NCBI RefSeq assembly: GCF_006864535.1 | Contig: NZ_QHLL01000005.1 | Span: 1 to 64,000 of the forward strand | Source: Campylobacter sp. MIT 12-8780 | Lineage (GTDB): Bacteria; Campylobacterota; Campylobacteria; Campylobacterales; Campylobacteraceae | Direction: 5' to 3' | DNA length: 64,000 bases | Translations under genes and position numbers: made by a program | In this document: positions 1 through 9,578 of the stretch, piece by piece | How the letters are laid out: each line of letters begins with the position of its first letter | Position numbering within the stretch: position 1 is the stretch's first letter | The notes under the pieces: generated by a model | Seen by the model: the letters and a program-made list of their open reading frames with translations, nothing else | Databases searched by the model: none | What the model was told of the DNA's origin: nothing

Positions 1-118
1 TTTTGCAATGAGTATTTTTAATCCTCTTTAACTCAAAGAAAAATTTCACATATCCTCCCTTAAGTATGTTTTTATGAGCTTGTATCAAAGCTTCTCCTAG
101 CTTATAACTTAAATGCTC
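1..118 (-). pseudogene. Remnant of a glycosyltransferase C-terminal tail
   Basis: The minus strand is open from 118 to the left edge and reads SYKLGEALIQAHKN, then KGGYVKFFFELKRIK. This closely resembles the conserved tail of many Campylobacter LOS/capsule glycosyltransferases (SYKLG...KAHKN...KGGY). A stop codon lies at 119-121 and there is no start codon, so what is visible is only a fragment; the rest may lie beyond the window or be lost. The plus strand over 64-234 is also open in one frame and ends in a lysine/glutamate-rich tail with a stop at 232-234, but it has no start and I do not recognise it. From 235 to 406 I see no further gene. Confidence 0.5.
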
Positions 119-406
119 TTAAGCGCTTTATCAAAGGTAGTAAAGATAAATTAAAACTTAAAGTAGAAGAAGACAAAAACGACAAAGCTGAAAATGATGA
201 AGAAGGATATATTACAGGTTTTAATGAGATGTAAAATGCTATTCATTTCAATTGGTGTGCTATATAGCATTATACTTTTATTCCTTAATACCGAGTTAAG
301 TGTGTTGAAACAATGAACTTAAAAATAAGTTAAAATAAATTGAAAAACAAATATTTTAAGTTAAAGTTCATCTTAGGCAAAGCCATGTTTTGTAAGAAAT
401 TTGTGT

Positions 407-412
407 TATAAT
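407..412 (+). promoter_or_regulatory. -10 box (TATAAT) for dapE
   Basis: A perfect TATAAT preceded by TTGTGT sits about 30 bases before the dapE start. It overlaps an in-frame ATG at 411, which therefore lies in the promoter and is unlikely to be the translation start. The 5' AT-rich periodic stretch is typical of Campylobacter sigma-70 promoters, which lack a strong -35. Confidence 0.7.
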
Positions 413-440
413 GCTTGAAACTTCGCAAAAAGGACAAGCT

Positions 441-1538
441 ATGCAAGCAAAAGATTTACTTTTAGAGCTTTTGAAATTTAAATCAATTACTCCAAATGAT
501 GATGGAGCTTTAAATTATATAGCCTTAGAGCTTGATGAATTTGAGGCTTTTTTTATAGAAAAAGAGGGTGTGAGAAATCTTTTGCTGACTAAAAAATTTA
601 AAGATGAGGGCGAGCATTTAGCTTTTGGCGGACATATTGATGTGGTGCCTGCAGGGCAGGGTTGGAGTAGTGATCCTTTTGAGCCAATTGAAAAAGATGG
701 TTTTATCATCGCCAGAGGCGCGCAAGATATGAAAAGTGGGCTTGCAGCTTTTATTTATGCGGCTAAACATGCGGATTTTAAAGGTTCAAGACTAAGTCTT
801 ATTATCACAAGTGATGAGGAGGGCGAGGCAAAATATGGCACTAAAGAAGTGCTTAAATTTATGCAAGAAAAGCAAATTTTGCCTGATTTTGCGGTGGTTG
901 CTGAGCCAAGTTGTGAGCTTAAATTTGGTGATAGTCTTAAGATAGGCAGGCGAGGCTCAGTAAATGGCACGCTTCTCATCAAAGGTAAGCAAGGACATGC
1001 TGCTTATCCTGAAAAATGCATTAATCCCATACATGAGTTTGCCGGAGTGCTCAAATCCCTAGCCGGCTTTGATCTTGATCCAGGCGATGAAGTTTTTGCT
1101 CCTTCAAAGATAGTGATAACAGACATTAGAGGCGGCATCGAGGTGAGTAATGTAACTCCAAGCGAGCTTAAGATCATGTTTAATGTTAGAAATTCAAATC
1201 AAAGCAAGTTAGAAGATATACAAACTTATATAGAGGAACTTTGCAAAGGTTTAAATTATGAGCTTAGCTTAAAACAAAGCTCAAAGCCTTTTTTAACTGA
1301 TAAAGATAGCAAAATCGTGCAAAAACTTAATCACAGCATACAAAAAATCACCGCAGTTGTCCCAAGCTTAAATACTAAAGGTGGGACAAGTGATGCGAGG
1401 TTTTTTGCTGAATTTGGAGTAAAAGTCGTCGAGTTTGGTGTAAGAAATGATAGTATTCATGCTATTGATGAAAAAGTAAGTTTAGAGGATTTTGATAAAC
1501 TTTGTTTGGTGTTTAAGGACTTGATAGAAAATTTTTAG
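441..1538 (+). CDS. dapE: Succinyl-diaminopimelate desuccinylase
   Basis: A cytoplasmic di-zinc M20 peptidase-family hydrolase that cleaves N-succinyl-LL-diaminopimelate to LL-DAP and succinate for lysine and peptidoglycan synthesis. The metal and catalytic residues are visible: H65 and D67 in [11 protein letters not shown]96 in GAQDMKSG, and E126/E127 in [11 protein letters not shown]. Length is 365 aa, normal for DapE. I chose the ATG at 441 ([10 protein letters not shown]) because it follows an AAAAAGGA ribosome-binding site. The upstream in-frame ATG at 411 would add ten non-conserved residues and lies inside the -10 box. It is followed 33 bp later by thiS, so the two are probably co-transcribed, an arrangement I recall from C. 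jejuni. Confidence 0.95.
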   Translation: MQAKDLLLELLKFKSITPNDDGALNYIALELDEFEAFFIEKEGVRNLLLTKKFKDEGEHLAFGGHIDVVPAGQGWSSDPFEPIEKDGFIIARGAQDMKSGLAAFIYAAKHADFKGSRLSLIITSDEEGEAKYGTKEVLKFMQEKQILPDFAVVAEPSCELKFGDSLKIGRRGSVNGTLLIKGKQGHAAYPEKCINPIHEFAGVLKSLAGFDLDPGDEVFAPSKIVITDIRGGIEVSNVTPSELKIMFNVRNSNQSKLEDIQTYIEELCKGLNYELSLKQSSKPFLTDKDSKIVQKLNHSIQKITAVVPSLNTKGGTSDARFFAEFGVKVVEFGVRNDSIHAIDEKVSLEDFDKLCLVFKDLIENF

Positions 1539-1571
1539 AATTTAAATAAGCTGATAAATTAAGGATTAAAA

Positions 1572-1763
1572 ATGATGATAAATGGAGAAAAGCTTGATTT
1601 AAACGAGCTTAAATTTATGGATTTTTTAAAAGAAAAAGGCTTAAAGCTTGAGTTTATCGCCCTTGAGCTTAATGGTAAGATTGTTCCAAAAAGTGAGTTT
1701 GAAAGCTTGATTTTAAGGGCAGATGATAAGGCTGAAATCGTAAGCTTTGTAGGAGGTGGTTGA
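1572..1763 (+). CDS. thiS: Sulfur carrier protein ThiS
   Basis: A 63-aa ubiquitin-like sulfur carrier ending in the diagnostic Gly-Gly (VSFVGGG). ThiF adenylates this C-terminus, which then becomes a thiocarboxylate and donates sulfur to the thiazole made by ThiG. The start is ATG at 1572 (or the next codon, 1575) after AAGGATTAAAA. The stop overlaps the thiF start, indicating translational coupling with its activating enzyme. Small size, beta-grasp hydrophobic pattern and the neighbouring thiF make the call secure. Confidence 0.92.
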   Translation: MMINGEKLDLNELKFMDFLKEKGLKLEFIALELNGKIVPKSEFESLILRADDKAEIVSFVGGG

Positions 1764-2572
1764 TGAGGATTAAATTTAATGGCGAGTTTGTGGATACGCC
1801 CTTTAAGACAAGTGAGGAATTTTTTAAAAGCGTGAGTAAAAGTGCTGATGAAGTGTGGATTATCAATGGTTTTGCAACTAAAGAAAACTTGAATTTAAAA
1901 GAAGCAGATGAGCTTTTTTGCATAGCAAAAGGCGTTATGCCTCCAAAAGAAGCACTTGAAGCGATGATGAGTGCAAGACATACCCCAAAAGTGCATAATG
2001 AGCTTAAAAAAGCCTGCGTAGCAGTGTGTGGGCTTGGTGGGTTAGGCTCGCATATTGCTATAATGCTGGCACGAAGTGGGATTGGCAAGCTTAAGCTTAT
2101 AGATTTTGACATTATAGAACCAAGCAATCTTAACCGCCAAGCTTATGCTATCAAGGATTTAGGCAGGTTTAAAACTGAGGCTTTAAAAGAGCAAATCGCT
2201 CAAATCAATCCTTTCATAGAAATAGAAATTTTTACAATTAAAATCGATGAAAACAATATAAAAGAGCTTTTTTCAAATTGTGATATAGTCTGTGAAGCCT
2301 TTGATAGTGCTACAGCTAAAGCCATGTTAGCGCAAAATTTTCATAAATTCTACCCAAATACAACACTTATTTGTGCTTCAGGACTGGCTGGCTTTGGAAA
2401 CTCAAACAGCATTCAAACAAGAAAAATTGCTCAAAATTTTTATATGTGCGGAGACTTAGTAAGTGGGGCAAAGCCCGGAAATGGACTTATGGCACCACGC
2501 GTAAATATCTGTGCGGCTCATCAGGCAAATTTAGTGCTTGAATTGCTTGTGCAAAATGAAAACACAAACTAA
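1763..2572 (+). CDS. thiF: ThiS adenylyltransferase ThiF (family with N-terminal extension)
   Basis: An E1-like enzyme that adenylates the ThiS C-terminus. A glycine-rich nucleotide loop (VCGLGGLGSHIA, about residues 89-100) is followed by an acidic strand (LIDFDIIEPSNLNRQAY), as in the ThiF/MoeB/HesA family. The first 60-70 residues precede the Rossmann domain and look like the small ThiS-like N-terminal domain of the second ThiF family (from memory, TIGR02354). The ATG at 1763 overlaps the thiS stop, with AGGAGG at 1751-1756; a TTG one codon earlier is possible but less likely. In C. jejuni I recall thiG directly downstream. Here thiG is 8 kb away, so this half-operon ends at 2572. Confidence 0.9.
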   Translation: MRIKFNGEFVDTPFKTSEEFFKSVSKSADEVWIINGFATKENLNLKEADELFCIAKGVMPPKEALEAMMSARHTPKVHNELKKACVAVCGLGGLGSHIAIMLARSGIGKLKLIDFDIIEPSNLNRQAYAIKDLGRFKTEALKEQIAQINPFIEIEIFTIKIDENNIKELFSNCDIVCEAFDSATAKAMLAQNFHKFYPNTTLICASGLAGFGNSNSIQTRKIAQNFYMCGDLVSGAKPGNGLMAPRVNICAAHQANLVLELLVQNENTN

Positions 2573-2656
2573 GATATAATACTTCATTAAAAGCAAATTT
2601 CACACAAAATAAGACTTTGTTTTTGCAATTTTAAAGAAAAATTTATATTTTTTAGT

Positions 2657-2662
2657 TATAAT
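2657..2662 (+). promoter_or_regulatory. -10 box (TATAAT) of the leu operon
   Basis: TATAAT preceded by TTTTTAGT in an AT-rich stretch, 37 bp before the leader ORF at 2699. It gives leuACDB a promoter independent of thiSF. Transcription would start near 2669, leaving a 5' leader of about 190 bases before leuA. Confidence 0.6.
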
Positions 2663-2698
2663 CAAGTTTATTTAAAAATATCAACGCAGGAGGAAAAT

Positions 2699-2797
2699 AT
2701 GAAAACATATCATACGCAAAAACAAGTTCAATTCACTCTCGCCCTGCCTGCTCTGCTGCAACTTTCTCTGTAATCTTTCATTTTTTTATTTTTTAAG
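2699..2797 (+). CDS. Candidate leuA leader peptide (32 codons)
   Basis: A short ORF with a near-perfect ribosome-binding site (AGGAGG at 2689-2694 in the GCAGGAGGAAAAT context) reads MKTYHTQKQV then QFTLALPALLQTFSVIFHFF. Codons 14-20 hold four leucines, encoded by CTC and CTG. These are rare in this AT-rich genome, where TTA and CTT dominate. Its place between the leu promoter and leuA fits a regulatory leader that senses charged leucyl-tRNA. I do not see a GC-rich intrinsic terminator between it and leuA, so classical attenuation is not proven. A Rho- or translation-based mechanism, or a non-functional ORF, remain possible. Confidence 0.5.
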
Positions 2798-2858
2798 TTT
2801 ATGTTTTAAGTCTTTTTTTTAAGGCTTTTTAAATTTTTATAAGTTTTTGGAGTTTTTT

Positions 2859-4523
2859 ATGAGTTTTAAACACTATCAAAGAAATTATTTTATGCCCCCA
2901 AGCCCAAGTTATGAGTGGTGTAAGAAAGAATTTATCACCAAAGCACCTATTTGGTGTAGTGTGGATCTAAGAGATGGCAATCAAGCCTTGATTACGCCTA
3001 TGAGTATAGAAGAAAAGCTTGAGTTTTTTAAGCTTTTAGTTGAGATCGGTTTTAAACAGATCGAAGTTGGCTTTCCAGCTGCAAGCTCGCTTGAGTTTGA
3101 CTTTGTCCGCACTCTTATAGAGCAAGATTTTATCCCAGATGATGTAAGCATTCAAATTCTTACTCAGGCAAGAGAACATATCATCAAAAAAAGTTTTGAA
3201 GCCTTAAAAGGCTGTAAAAATGCCATAGTTCATTTTTATAATTCAACCTCTTATGCTCAAAGACAACAAGTCTTTAAAAAAAGCAAAGATGAGATCAAAA
3301 AAATCGCCCTTGAAGGCGCAAAGCTTATCAAAGAACTTGCTAGGGATACTAAGGGCAATTTTTGTTTTGAGTATTCACCAGAAAGCTTTACAGGAACTGA
3401 GATTGATTATGCCCTTGAGGTGTGTGATGCTATTATAGATGAGTTTAAGCCAAGCAAGGAAAAAAAGCTCATCATCAACCTTCCAGCAACGGTTGAACTT
3501 TCTTTACCTCATGTGTATGCCTCACAGATTGAATATCTTTCAAAACGTTTTAAACAAAGAGAGGAAGTTATCATCTCTTTACACCCACACAATGATAGAG
3601 GTTGTGCTACAGCTGCAGCTGAACTTGGGCTTTTAGCAGGAGCAGATAGGGTTGAGGGCACGCTTTTTGGTAATGGAGAACGCACCGGAAATGTCGATAT
3701 TATCACGCTTGCGATGAATTTATACACGCATGGGGTTGATCCTGGGCTTGATTTTAGTGATTTACCGCGTATTTGTGAGCTTTATGAAAGAGTGAGTAAA
3801 ATGCGTGTGTATGAAAGACAACCTTATTCTGGAAAGCTTGTTTTTGCAGCCTTTTCAGGCTCTCATCAAGATGCCATTGCTAAAGGTATGGCTTATCATG
3901 AGGAACAAAGGCTTGAAACTTGGAGCGTGCCGTATCTTCCTCTAAACCCAAAGCATGTTGGTAGAGTATATGAAAGTGATGTGATACGCATAAATTCTCA
4001 AAGTGGAAAAGGTGGCATTGCTTATATCTTAAATTCGCGTTTTGGGGCAAATTTGCCAAGTCATTTAAGAGAGGAATTTTCATACTATATCAAAGAAAAA
4101 TCCGTGCAAATGCAAAAAGAGCTTAGTGCTGATGAGATAGTGGCTATCTTTGAAAGCGATTTTGTCAATGTAAAAGTGCCTTTAGAGCTTTTAAGTTTTT
4201 CTTTTGAAAAAACTGAAAATTTAAAAGTCAATTTAAAAGTAAAATTTCAAGGCAAAACACACGAGCTTAAGGGCTTAGGAAATGGCAGACTTGATGCAGT
4301 AGCAAAGGCTTTAAAAAGCATTTTAGACTTTGATTTTGATGTGCTTGATTATAGCGAGCATGCTCTTTCTCAAGGCTCAGGCTCAAAGGCTATTGCTTAT
4401 GTTTTAATACAAAGTGAGCAAAAAAACTTCTTTGGAGCTGGCATTGATACAGACATCATCACCGCTTCAATACTAGCTTTAATCACAGCGATAAATAGAA
4501 CAATCACAAAGGATAAAAAATGA
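2859..4523 (+). CDS. leuA: 2-isopropylmalate synthase, long type
   Basis: Condenses acetyl-CoA with 2-oxoisovalerate, the committed step of leucine synthesis. The 554-aa protein starts with [16 protein letters not shown] (R38, D39), the signature of the long actinobacterial/fungal-type LeuA (from memory TIGR00970). It carries the metal-binding HPHNDRG motif and a C-terminal allosteric LeuA domain from about residue 425. This differs from the roughly 510-aa short type I remember for C. jejuni. The start is ATG 2859, six bases after TTGGAG; the in-frame TTG at 2847 is part of that ribosome-binding site. The stop overlaps leuC. Leucine feedback inhibition is expected from the regulatory domain. 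Confidence 0.95.
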   Translation: MSFKHYQRNYFMPPSPSYEWCKKEFITKAPIWCSVDLRDGNQALITPMSIEEKLEFFKLLVEIGFKQIEVGFPAASSLEFDFVRTLIEQDFIPDDVSIQILTQAREHIIKKSFEALKGCKNAIVHFYNSTSYAQRQQVFKKSKDEIKKIALEGAKLIKELARDTKGNFCFEYSPESFTGTEIDYALEVCDAIIDEFKPSKEKKLIINLPATVELSLPHVYASQIEYLSKRFKQREEVIISLHPHNDRGCATAAAELGLLAGADRVEGTLFGNGERTGNVDIITLAMNLYTHGVDPGLDFSDLPRICELYERVSKMRVYERQPYSGKLVFAAFSGSHQDAIAKGMAYHEEQRLETWSVPYLPLNPKHVGRVYESDVIRINSQSGKGGIAYILNSRFGANLPSHLREEFSYYIKEKSVQMQKELSADEIVAIFESDFVNVKVPLELLSFSFEKTENLKVNLKVKFQGKTHELKGLGNGRLDAVAKALKSILDFDFDVLDYSEHALSQGSGSKAIAYVLIQSEQKNFFGAGIDTDIITASILALITAINRTITKDKK

Positions 4524-5785
4524 AAAATATGACTATGACTCAAAAAATTTTAGCCAATGGAGCAGGTAAGGACTTTGTAAGTGCTGGAGAGCTTATCATG
4601 GCAAAGCTTGATATGGTTTTGGGCAATGATATTACCACTCCAGTAGCGATTAATGCCTTTAATAAGGCTAAATTCAGCAAGGTTTTTGATAAAAGTAAAA
4701 TTTCTTTAGTAATGGATCATTTTGCACCAAACAAAGATATAAAAGCTGCTACTCAAAGCCAGCAATGTCGCTTTTTTGCTAATGACTTTGATATAGAGCA
4801 TTATTATGATGTTGGAAATATGGGCGTTGAGCATGCACTTTTACCTGAACAGGGCATTGTAACTATAGGCGATCTTATCATAGGGGCTGATTCACATACT
4901 TGTACTTATGGAGCTTTAGGAGCTTTTAGCACAGGGGTTGGCTCAACTGATATGGGTGTGGCTATGGCAACAGGTAAGGCTTGGTTTAAAGTGCCTCAAG
5001 CTATGAAATTTAATATCAAAGGCAAGCTTCGCCCACATATCAGTGGTAAGGATGTGATCTTGCATATCATCGGTAAGATAGGTGTTGATGGGGCTTTGTA
5101 TAAGAGTATGGAATTTATGGGCGAGGGGCTTAAAAACTTAAGCATAGATGATAGACTTTGTATAGCCAATATGGCTATAGAAGCAGGAGCAAAAAATGGC
5201 ATTTTTGCCGTTGATGATATCACGCTTGAGTATGCTAAGGGAAGAAGTGAAAAAGAACCAAGAATCTTTGTAGCTGATGAAGATGCGTATTATGAGCAAG
5301 TTTTTGACATTAATTTAGATGAGATCGATCATACTGTGGCTTTTCCGCATTTACCAGAAAATGCACGCACTAAAGATGAATGGGGCGAGATTAAGATAGA
5401 TCAAGTTGTGATTGGTTCTTGCACGAATGGAAGATTAAGCGATATGGCTGTAGCAGCTGAAATTTTAAGAGGTAAAAAAATCGCTAAAAACACTCGCTGT
5501 ATAGTTATCCCTGCAACTCAAAATATTTATTTAGAATGCATTACAAAGGGCTATTTAAAAACCTTTATCGAGGCAGGTTGCGTGGTATCAACTCCAACTT
5601 GTGGTCCTTGTCTTGGCGGACATATGGGAATTTTAGCTGCAAATGAAAAATGCGTTTCAACCACAAACCGCAATTTTGTTGGCAGAATGGGGCATGAAAC
5701 TTCACAAGTTTTTTTAGCCTCACCTGAAGTTGCAGCAGCAAGTGCTATTAGTGGAATTTTAAGCGCACCAGAGCAAGTTTTATAA
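4520..5785 (+). CDS. leuC: 3-isopropylmalate dehydratase large subunit (short, HacA-like type)
   Basis: A [4Fe-4S] aconitase-family hydro-lyase that, with LeuD, isomerises 2- to 3-isopropylmalate. The cluster ligands are visible as C301 (IGSCTNGR) and C361/C364 ([11 protein letters not shown]). At 421 aa it belongs to the short archaeal/clostridial subtype rather than the roughly 470-aa proteobacterial subtype. The start at 4520 overlaps the leuA stop and follows AAGGATAAAAA. Ten bases separate it from leuD. Confidence 0.92.
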   Translation: MKNMTMTQKILANGAGKDFVSAGELIMAKLDMVLGNDITTPVAINAFNKAKFSKVFDKSKISLVMDHFAPNKDIKAATQSQQCRFFANDFDIEHYYDVGNMGVEHALLPEQGIVTIGDLIIGADSHTCTYGALGAFSTGVGSTDMGVAMATGKAWFKVPQAMKFNIKGKLRPHISGKDVILHIIGKIGVDGALYKSMEFMGEGLKNLSIDDRLCIANMAIEAGAKNGIFAVDDITLEYAKGRSEKEPRIFVADEDAYYEQVFDINLDEIDHTVAFPHLPENARTKDEWGEIKIDQVVIGSCTNGRLSDMAVAAEILRGKKIAKNTRCIVIPATQNIYLECITKGYLKTFIEAGCVVSTPTCGPCLGGHMGILAANEKCVSTTNRNFVGRMGHETSQVFLASPEVAAASAISGILSAPEQVL

Positions 5786-5794
5786 GGAGAAAAG

Positions 5795-6289
5795 ATGAAA
5801 GCACACGGAAAAGTTCACAGGTATGGCGATAATGTCGATACAGATGTCATTATCCCAGCTCGCTATCTTAATACAACGGACAATAAAGAGCTAGCAAGTC
5901 ATTGCATGGAAGATATAGATAAGGAATTTGTCAAAAAAGTAAAGCAAGGCGATATTATGGTGGGAGGCTTTAATTTTGGCTGCGGCTCAAGTAGAGAGCA
6001 TGCACCTATAGCCATAAAAGCAAGTGGGATTAGTTGCATTATAGCAAAGTCTTTTGCACGCATTTTTTATAGAAATGCCATTAATATAGGGCTTGCCATC
6101 ATAGAAAGTGAAGAAATTGCTTCAAATATCAATGCAAATGATGAAGTTGAAATAGACTTTGAAAAAGGCGAGATTAAAAATTTAAGCACAAATAAAAGCT
6201 TTAAAACCCAGCCTTTTCCACCCTTTATACAAGAGATCATCAATGCAAATGGCTATGTCAATTTTGTAGCTCATAAAAAGGAAAATTGA
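5795..6289 (+). CDS. leuD: 3-isopropylmalate dehydratase small subunit (short type)
   Basis: The 164-aa swivel-domain partner of LeuC. Visible signatures are [11 protein letters not shown] near the N-terminus and [16 protein letters not shown], the substrate-binding loop of aconitase small subunits. Like its LeuC it is the compact archaeal/clostridial form (about 160 aa) rather than the roughly 200-aa form. AAGGAGAAAAG precedes the ATG, and its stop overlaps leuB. Confidence 0.93.
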   Translation: MKAHGKVHRYGDNVDTDVIIPARYLNTTDNKELASHCMEDIDKEFVKKVKQGDIMVGGFNFGCGSSREHAPIAIKASGISCIIAKSFARIFYRNAINIGLAIIESEEIASNINANDEVEIDFEKGEIKNLSTNKSFKTQPFPPFIQEIINANGYVNFVAHKKEN

Positions 6290-7356
6290 TGAAAATAGCA
6301 GTGATAAAAGGCGATGGCATAGGTGTTGAAATCATTAATGAAGCCTTAAAAGTGCTTCAAAAAATCGCTGAAATTTACAAACATAGTTTTGAATTTGAAG
6401 AAGTATTAATGGGTGGGGCTGCTATTGATGCTTGTGGTAAGGCTTTGCCTGAAGAAACTTTAAGGGTGTGTAAAGAAAGCAAAGCCGTGCTTTTTGGCGC
6501 TATAGGCGGAGCAAAATGGGACAACGAGCCAGCTCATAATCGCCCAGAAGCTGGACTTTTAGCCTTAAGAAAGGGCTTAAACTTATACGCAAATTTACGC
6601 CCAGCAAGCGTGATGAAAGAATTAAGCAGTTCAAGTCCTTTAAAGACTGAGATTTTAGACAAGGGCATTGATTTTATCATTGTTAGAGAGCTTATAGGCG
6701 GGATTTATTTTGGTAAGCATGAACGCTTCTTTAAAGAAGGACAACTTTGGGCAAAAGATGAGCTTGAATACTCACAAAGCCAGATTAAACAAATCGCAAA
6801 AATCGGCTTTGAATTAGCCTTAAAACGCAAAAAAAAGCTTACTTGCGTGGATAAAGCAAATGTGCTTGAAAGCTCTCGTTTATGGAGAGAAGTGGTGCAA
6901 GATATGGCTAGTTCATATCCTGAAGTAAATTTAAACTTTATGTATGTAGATAATGCAGCCATGCAACTTTGCAAAAATCCAAGTGAATTTGATGTGATTT
7001 TAACTGAAAATATGTTTGGGGATATTTTAAGTGATGAGGCTAGTGTTTTAAGCGGAACTTTGGGTGTTTTACCTTCAGCGTCTTTAAGTGATAAAAATTT
7101 TGGACTTTATGAGCCAATACATGGCTCAGCTCCTGATATAGCAGGGCTTAATCTAGCCAATCCCATAGGCACCATTTTAAGTGCAGCCTTAATGCTTGAG
7201 TTGAGTTTAAATTTACAAAACGAAGCTAAAGCCATACGAAAAGCTGTACAAACAACCTTAGAACAAGGCTATAGAACAGCTGATATTTATGCAAATGAAG
7301 GCATTAAAATCACTTGCTCTGAGATGGGCGAGAGAATTTGTGAGAATTTAGTTTAG
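6289..7356 (+). CDS. leuB: 3-isopropylmalate dehydrogenase
   Basis: NAD-dependent oxidative decarboxylation of 3-isopropylmalate, the third step of the leucine branch. The 355-aa protein has the family marks GDGIG near the start, FGAIGGAKWDN, RELIGGIYFG, the metal-binding region DNAAMQL through FGDILSDE, and GSAPDIAG near the nucleotide site. The ATG at 6289 overlaps the leuD stop; a TTG one codon upstream also exists. It is the last gene of the operon, and the order A-C-D-B differs from the A-B-C-D order I recall for C. jejuni. No strong terminator is visible after it. Confidence 0.94.
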   Translation: MKIAVIKGDGIGVEIINEALKVLQKIAEIYKHSFEFEEVLMGGAAIDACGKALPEETLRVCKESKAVLFGAIGGAKWDNEPAHNRPEAGLLALRKGLNLYANLRPASVMKELSSSSPLKTEILDKGIDFIIVRELIGGIYFGKHERFFKEGQLWAKDELEYSQSQIKQIAKIGFELALKRKKKLTCVDKANVLESSRLWREVVQDMASSYPEVNLNFMYVDNAAMQLCKNPSEFDVILTENMFGDILSDEASVLSGTLGVLPSASLSDKNFGLYEPIHGSAPDIAGLNLANPIGTILSAALMLELSLNLQNEAKAIRKAVQTTLEQGYRTADIYANEGIKITCSEMGERICENLV

Positions 7357-7486
7357 ATTTACTTACTTTGTAAAAAGTCATATTTGTAACATTTTCTTGA
7401 AAAAAAGTTGTTTTTAAACTTTTGTTAGTGTTTTTTAAGTTTTAAAGCTTTAAAATGAAAATAAAAACTTAACAAAGATTAAACAA

Positions 7487-8338
7487 ATGAGAAAATTAAA
7501 AGTCGCAAGCATACAAATGAAAAGCAAGCCTTATGAAGTTGAAAAAAATGTCAAGCTTGCTTTAAAACTTGCTCAAAAAGGCGTTGATAAGGGTGCAAAA
7601 CTCATTGTTTTTCCAGAACTTTTTGATAGCGGATATTGCGTTAATGATAAGGACTTTGAGCTTGCTCTTGATTTTTCAAATCCACACTCACATTTTGCTT
7701 TTAAAGCCTTAAGTAACTTTGCAAAAAATACCAAAACCTTTCTTATAGCCTGCACGCTTGAAAAAGAAAATCATCAAATTTTTGATACAGCTTTTGTGCT
7801 TTCAGCTGAGGGTAAGCTCTTGGGAAAATACCGCAAAATTTATCTTTGGGGCGAAGAAAAAGAACGTTTTGAACAGGGTAAAAAATATGAAGTATTTGAG
7901 CTGGATTTTAAAAAATTCAAAGTAAAAATTGGCTTGCAAATTTGTTATGAGCTTGGTTTTAGTGAGGGTGCGAGGATTTTGGCTTTAAGTGGGGCTGAAA
8001 TTTTAGCTTATCCAAGTGCTTTTGGTAAGGCAAGAACTTATGCTTGGGAGCTTGCTTTAAGAGCAAGAGCCTTAGAAAATGCTTGCTATGTTATCGCTTC
8101 AAATCATAGCTCTTTTGAGTTACATTATTCAAGCAAAGAAAAGCTTGAATTTGCTGGTAAATCACGCATTATTAATCCTCAGGCTAAGGTTTTAAAACAG
8201 GCTAAGAATAAAAATGAATGCATAGTGCAGGAGCTAAATTTAGATCTTATCAGAGCTCAAAGAGAAAATATCCCGTATTTAAAAGATATTAACTTAGAGC
8301 TTACAAGCAGTTATTTAGCAAAACTCAAATCATTTTAA
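7487..8338 (+). CDS. Nitrilase-superfamily carbon-nitrogen hydrolase (omega-amidase or half-amidase candidate)
   Basis: A 283-aa single-domain amidase of the nitrilase superfamily with an intact Glu-Lys-Cys triad: E44 ([10 protein letters not shown]), K117 (KYRKIYLW) and C153 (QICYELGF). The family hydrolyses small amides or N-carbamoyl compounds to acid and ammonia; exact substrate cannot be read from sequence. The next gene, 10 bp downstream, is a PgdA/cyclic-imidase-like hydrolase and a CobW GTPase follows. A role in opening half-amides formed from cyclic imides (omega-amidase-like, for example succinamate to succinate) is a reasonable inference. It lies inside the segment that separates thiF from thiG. 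Confidence 0.87.
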   Translation: MRKLKVASIQMKSKPYEVEKNVKLALKLAQKGVDKGAKLIVFPELFDSGYCVNDKDFELALDFSNPHSHFAFKALSNFAKNTKTFLIACTLEKENHQIFDTAFVLSAEGKLLGKYRKIYLWGEEKERFEQGKKYEVFELDFKKFKVKIGLQICYELGFSEGARILALSGAEILAYPSAFGKARTYAWELALRARALENACYVIASNHSSFELHYSSKEKLEFAGKSRIINPQAKVLKQAKNKNECIVQELNLDLIRAQRENIPYLKDINLELTSSYLAKLKSF

Positions 8339-8348
8339 AGGAGAAAAA

Positions 8349-9230
8349 ATGGCAAAAGAAATTTTAGTGGCTTATGGCGTGGATATTGATGCGGTTGCAG
8401 GTTGGCTTGGAAGTTATGGGGGTGAGGATAGCCCAGATGATATTTCAAGAGGACTTTTTGCAGGAGAAGTTGGCATACCAAGACTTTTAAAACTTTTTAA
8501 AAGACATAATATCCCAGCTACTTGGTTTGCACCAGGACATTCTATAGAAACCTTTCCAGAGCAAATGAAAATGATCGTTGATGCAGGACATGAAATAGGC
8601 GCGCATGGGTATTCACATGAAAATCCAATAGCTATGAGTGCTAAACAAGAAGAAGATGTTTTGCTTAAGAGTATAGAACTCATCAAAGGTTTAACCGGCA
8701 AAAAGCCAACTGGCTATGTTGCGCCGTGGTGGGAGTTTTCAAATATCACCAATGAACTTTTGCTTAAACATGGCATAAAATACGATCATTCTTTAATGCA
8801 TAATGATTTTAGTCCTTATTATGTAAGAGTTGGCGATAGTTGGACGAAGATTGATTATTCAGCTGAGGCAAAAGACTGGATGAAGCCTTTGGTAAGAGGA
8901 AAAGAAACTGATTTGGTAGAAATTCCAGCTAATTGGTATTTAGATGATTTACCGCCGATGATGTTTATTAAAAAATCCCCAAATAGCTTTGGTTTTGTCT
9001 CTCCAAGAGATATAGGACAAATGTGGATTGATCAGTTTGACTGGGTATATAGAGAAATGGATTATGCAGTGTTTGCTATGACTATACACCCTGATGTAAG
9101 TGGGCGTCCTCAGGTTTTAATGATGCATGAAAAAATCATCTCTCATATCAACAGCCACGAAGGCGTAAGATGGGTAAATTTTAATGAAATTGCTGATGAT
9201 TTCTTAAAAAGAAGTCCGCGTAAAAAATAA
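8349..9230 (+). CDS. Polysaccharide-deacetylase-fold hydrolase, PgdA/HP0310-like (deacetylase or cyclic imidase)
   Basis: A 293-aa NodB-homology (carbohydrate esterase 4 fold) protein of the same length as Helicobacter pylori PgdA (HP0310) as I remember it. The metal-binding Asp-His-His are at D14 (VDIDAVAG), H86 and H90 (AHGYSHEN). No signal peptide is present, which argues for a cytoplasmic substrate. The same subfamily includes allantoinase PuuE and cyclic-imide hydrolases. A strong AAAGGAG precedes the ATG. Flanked by an amidase and a CobW metallochaperone, a cyclic-imide or hydantoin-type ring hydrolase is at least as likely as a peptidoglycan N-deacetylase. HP0310 is annotated as the latter, so both stay open. 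Confidence 0.86.
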   Translation: MAKEILVAYGVDIDAVAGWLGSYGGEDSPDDISRGLFAGEVGIPRLLKLFKRHNIPATWFAPGHSIETFPEQMKMIVDAGHEIGAHGYSHENPIAMSAKQEEDVLLKSIELIKGLTGKKPTGYVAPWWEFSNITNELLLKHGIKYDHSLMHNDFSPYYVRVGDSWTKIDYSAEAKDWMKPLVRGKETDLVEIPANWYLDDLPPMMFIKKSPNSFGFVSPRDIGQMWIDQFDWVYREMDYAVFAMTIHPDVSGRPQVLMMHEKIISHINSHEGVRWVNFNEIADDFLKRSPRKK

Positions 9231-9242
9231 GGCAAGCTAATA

Positions 9243-9578
9243 ATGTGCATTTTATGCGGCGAGCTCATAAGCTCTTTTCACTGGAGTGATGTTAGCTTTA
9301 AAGAAGAAAAAGCAAGCATAAGTGCTGGTGAAAATCAAAAAGAAAGGCAAAGATCAAGACTTGAAAGAGCTAAGCTTTTAGGGCTTGTCCTTGCCTTTTA
9401 TGGTTTAAGTATCAAAGAGTGGCAAAACTCTAAATTTATACTCAGTGATAAGAAGGGTAAAAGCCTTATCGTAAATGATCTTGGGGATTTATGGCTTAAG
9501 GCTGAAGAGCTTAGTTCAAAACCCATTGACATTTTGGACTTAAATTTTATCAATTTTTTAAAAGAACATCATGGCTAA
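9243..9578 (+). CDS. Small unknown protein with N-terminal CxxC, upstream of a CobW GTPase
   Basis: I do not recognise this 111-aa protein. It opens with MCILCGELISSFHWSD, a CxxC and a nearby His that could bind metal. A basic, glutamine-rich stretch follows (about residues 30-42), then a mixed soluble region ending in HHG. It overlaps the CobW-family gene by 8 bp. Together with the CxxC this suggests it works with that metallochaperone, as client, metal donor or regulator. Codon use resembles its neighbours. No signal peptide or membrane segment is visible. Confidence 0.7.
   Translation: MCILCGELISSFHWSDVSFKEEKASISAGENQKERQRSRLERAKLLGLVLAFYGLSIKEWQNSKFILSDKKGKSLIVNDLGDLWLKAEELSSKPIDILDLNFINFLKEHHG

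Noticed and set aside
411-440. ATG at 411 as dapE start
   Set aside because: It lies within the TATAAT box and has no ribosome-binding site; ATG 441 has AAAAAGGA and matches conserved DapE N-termini.
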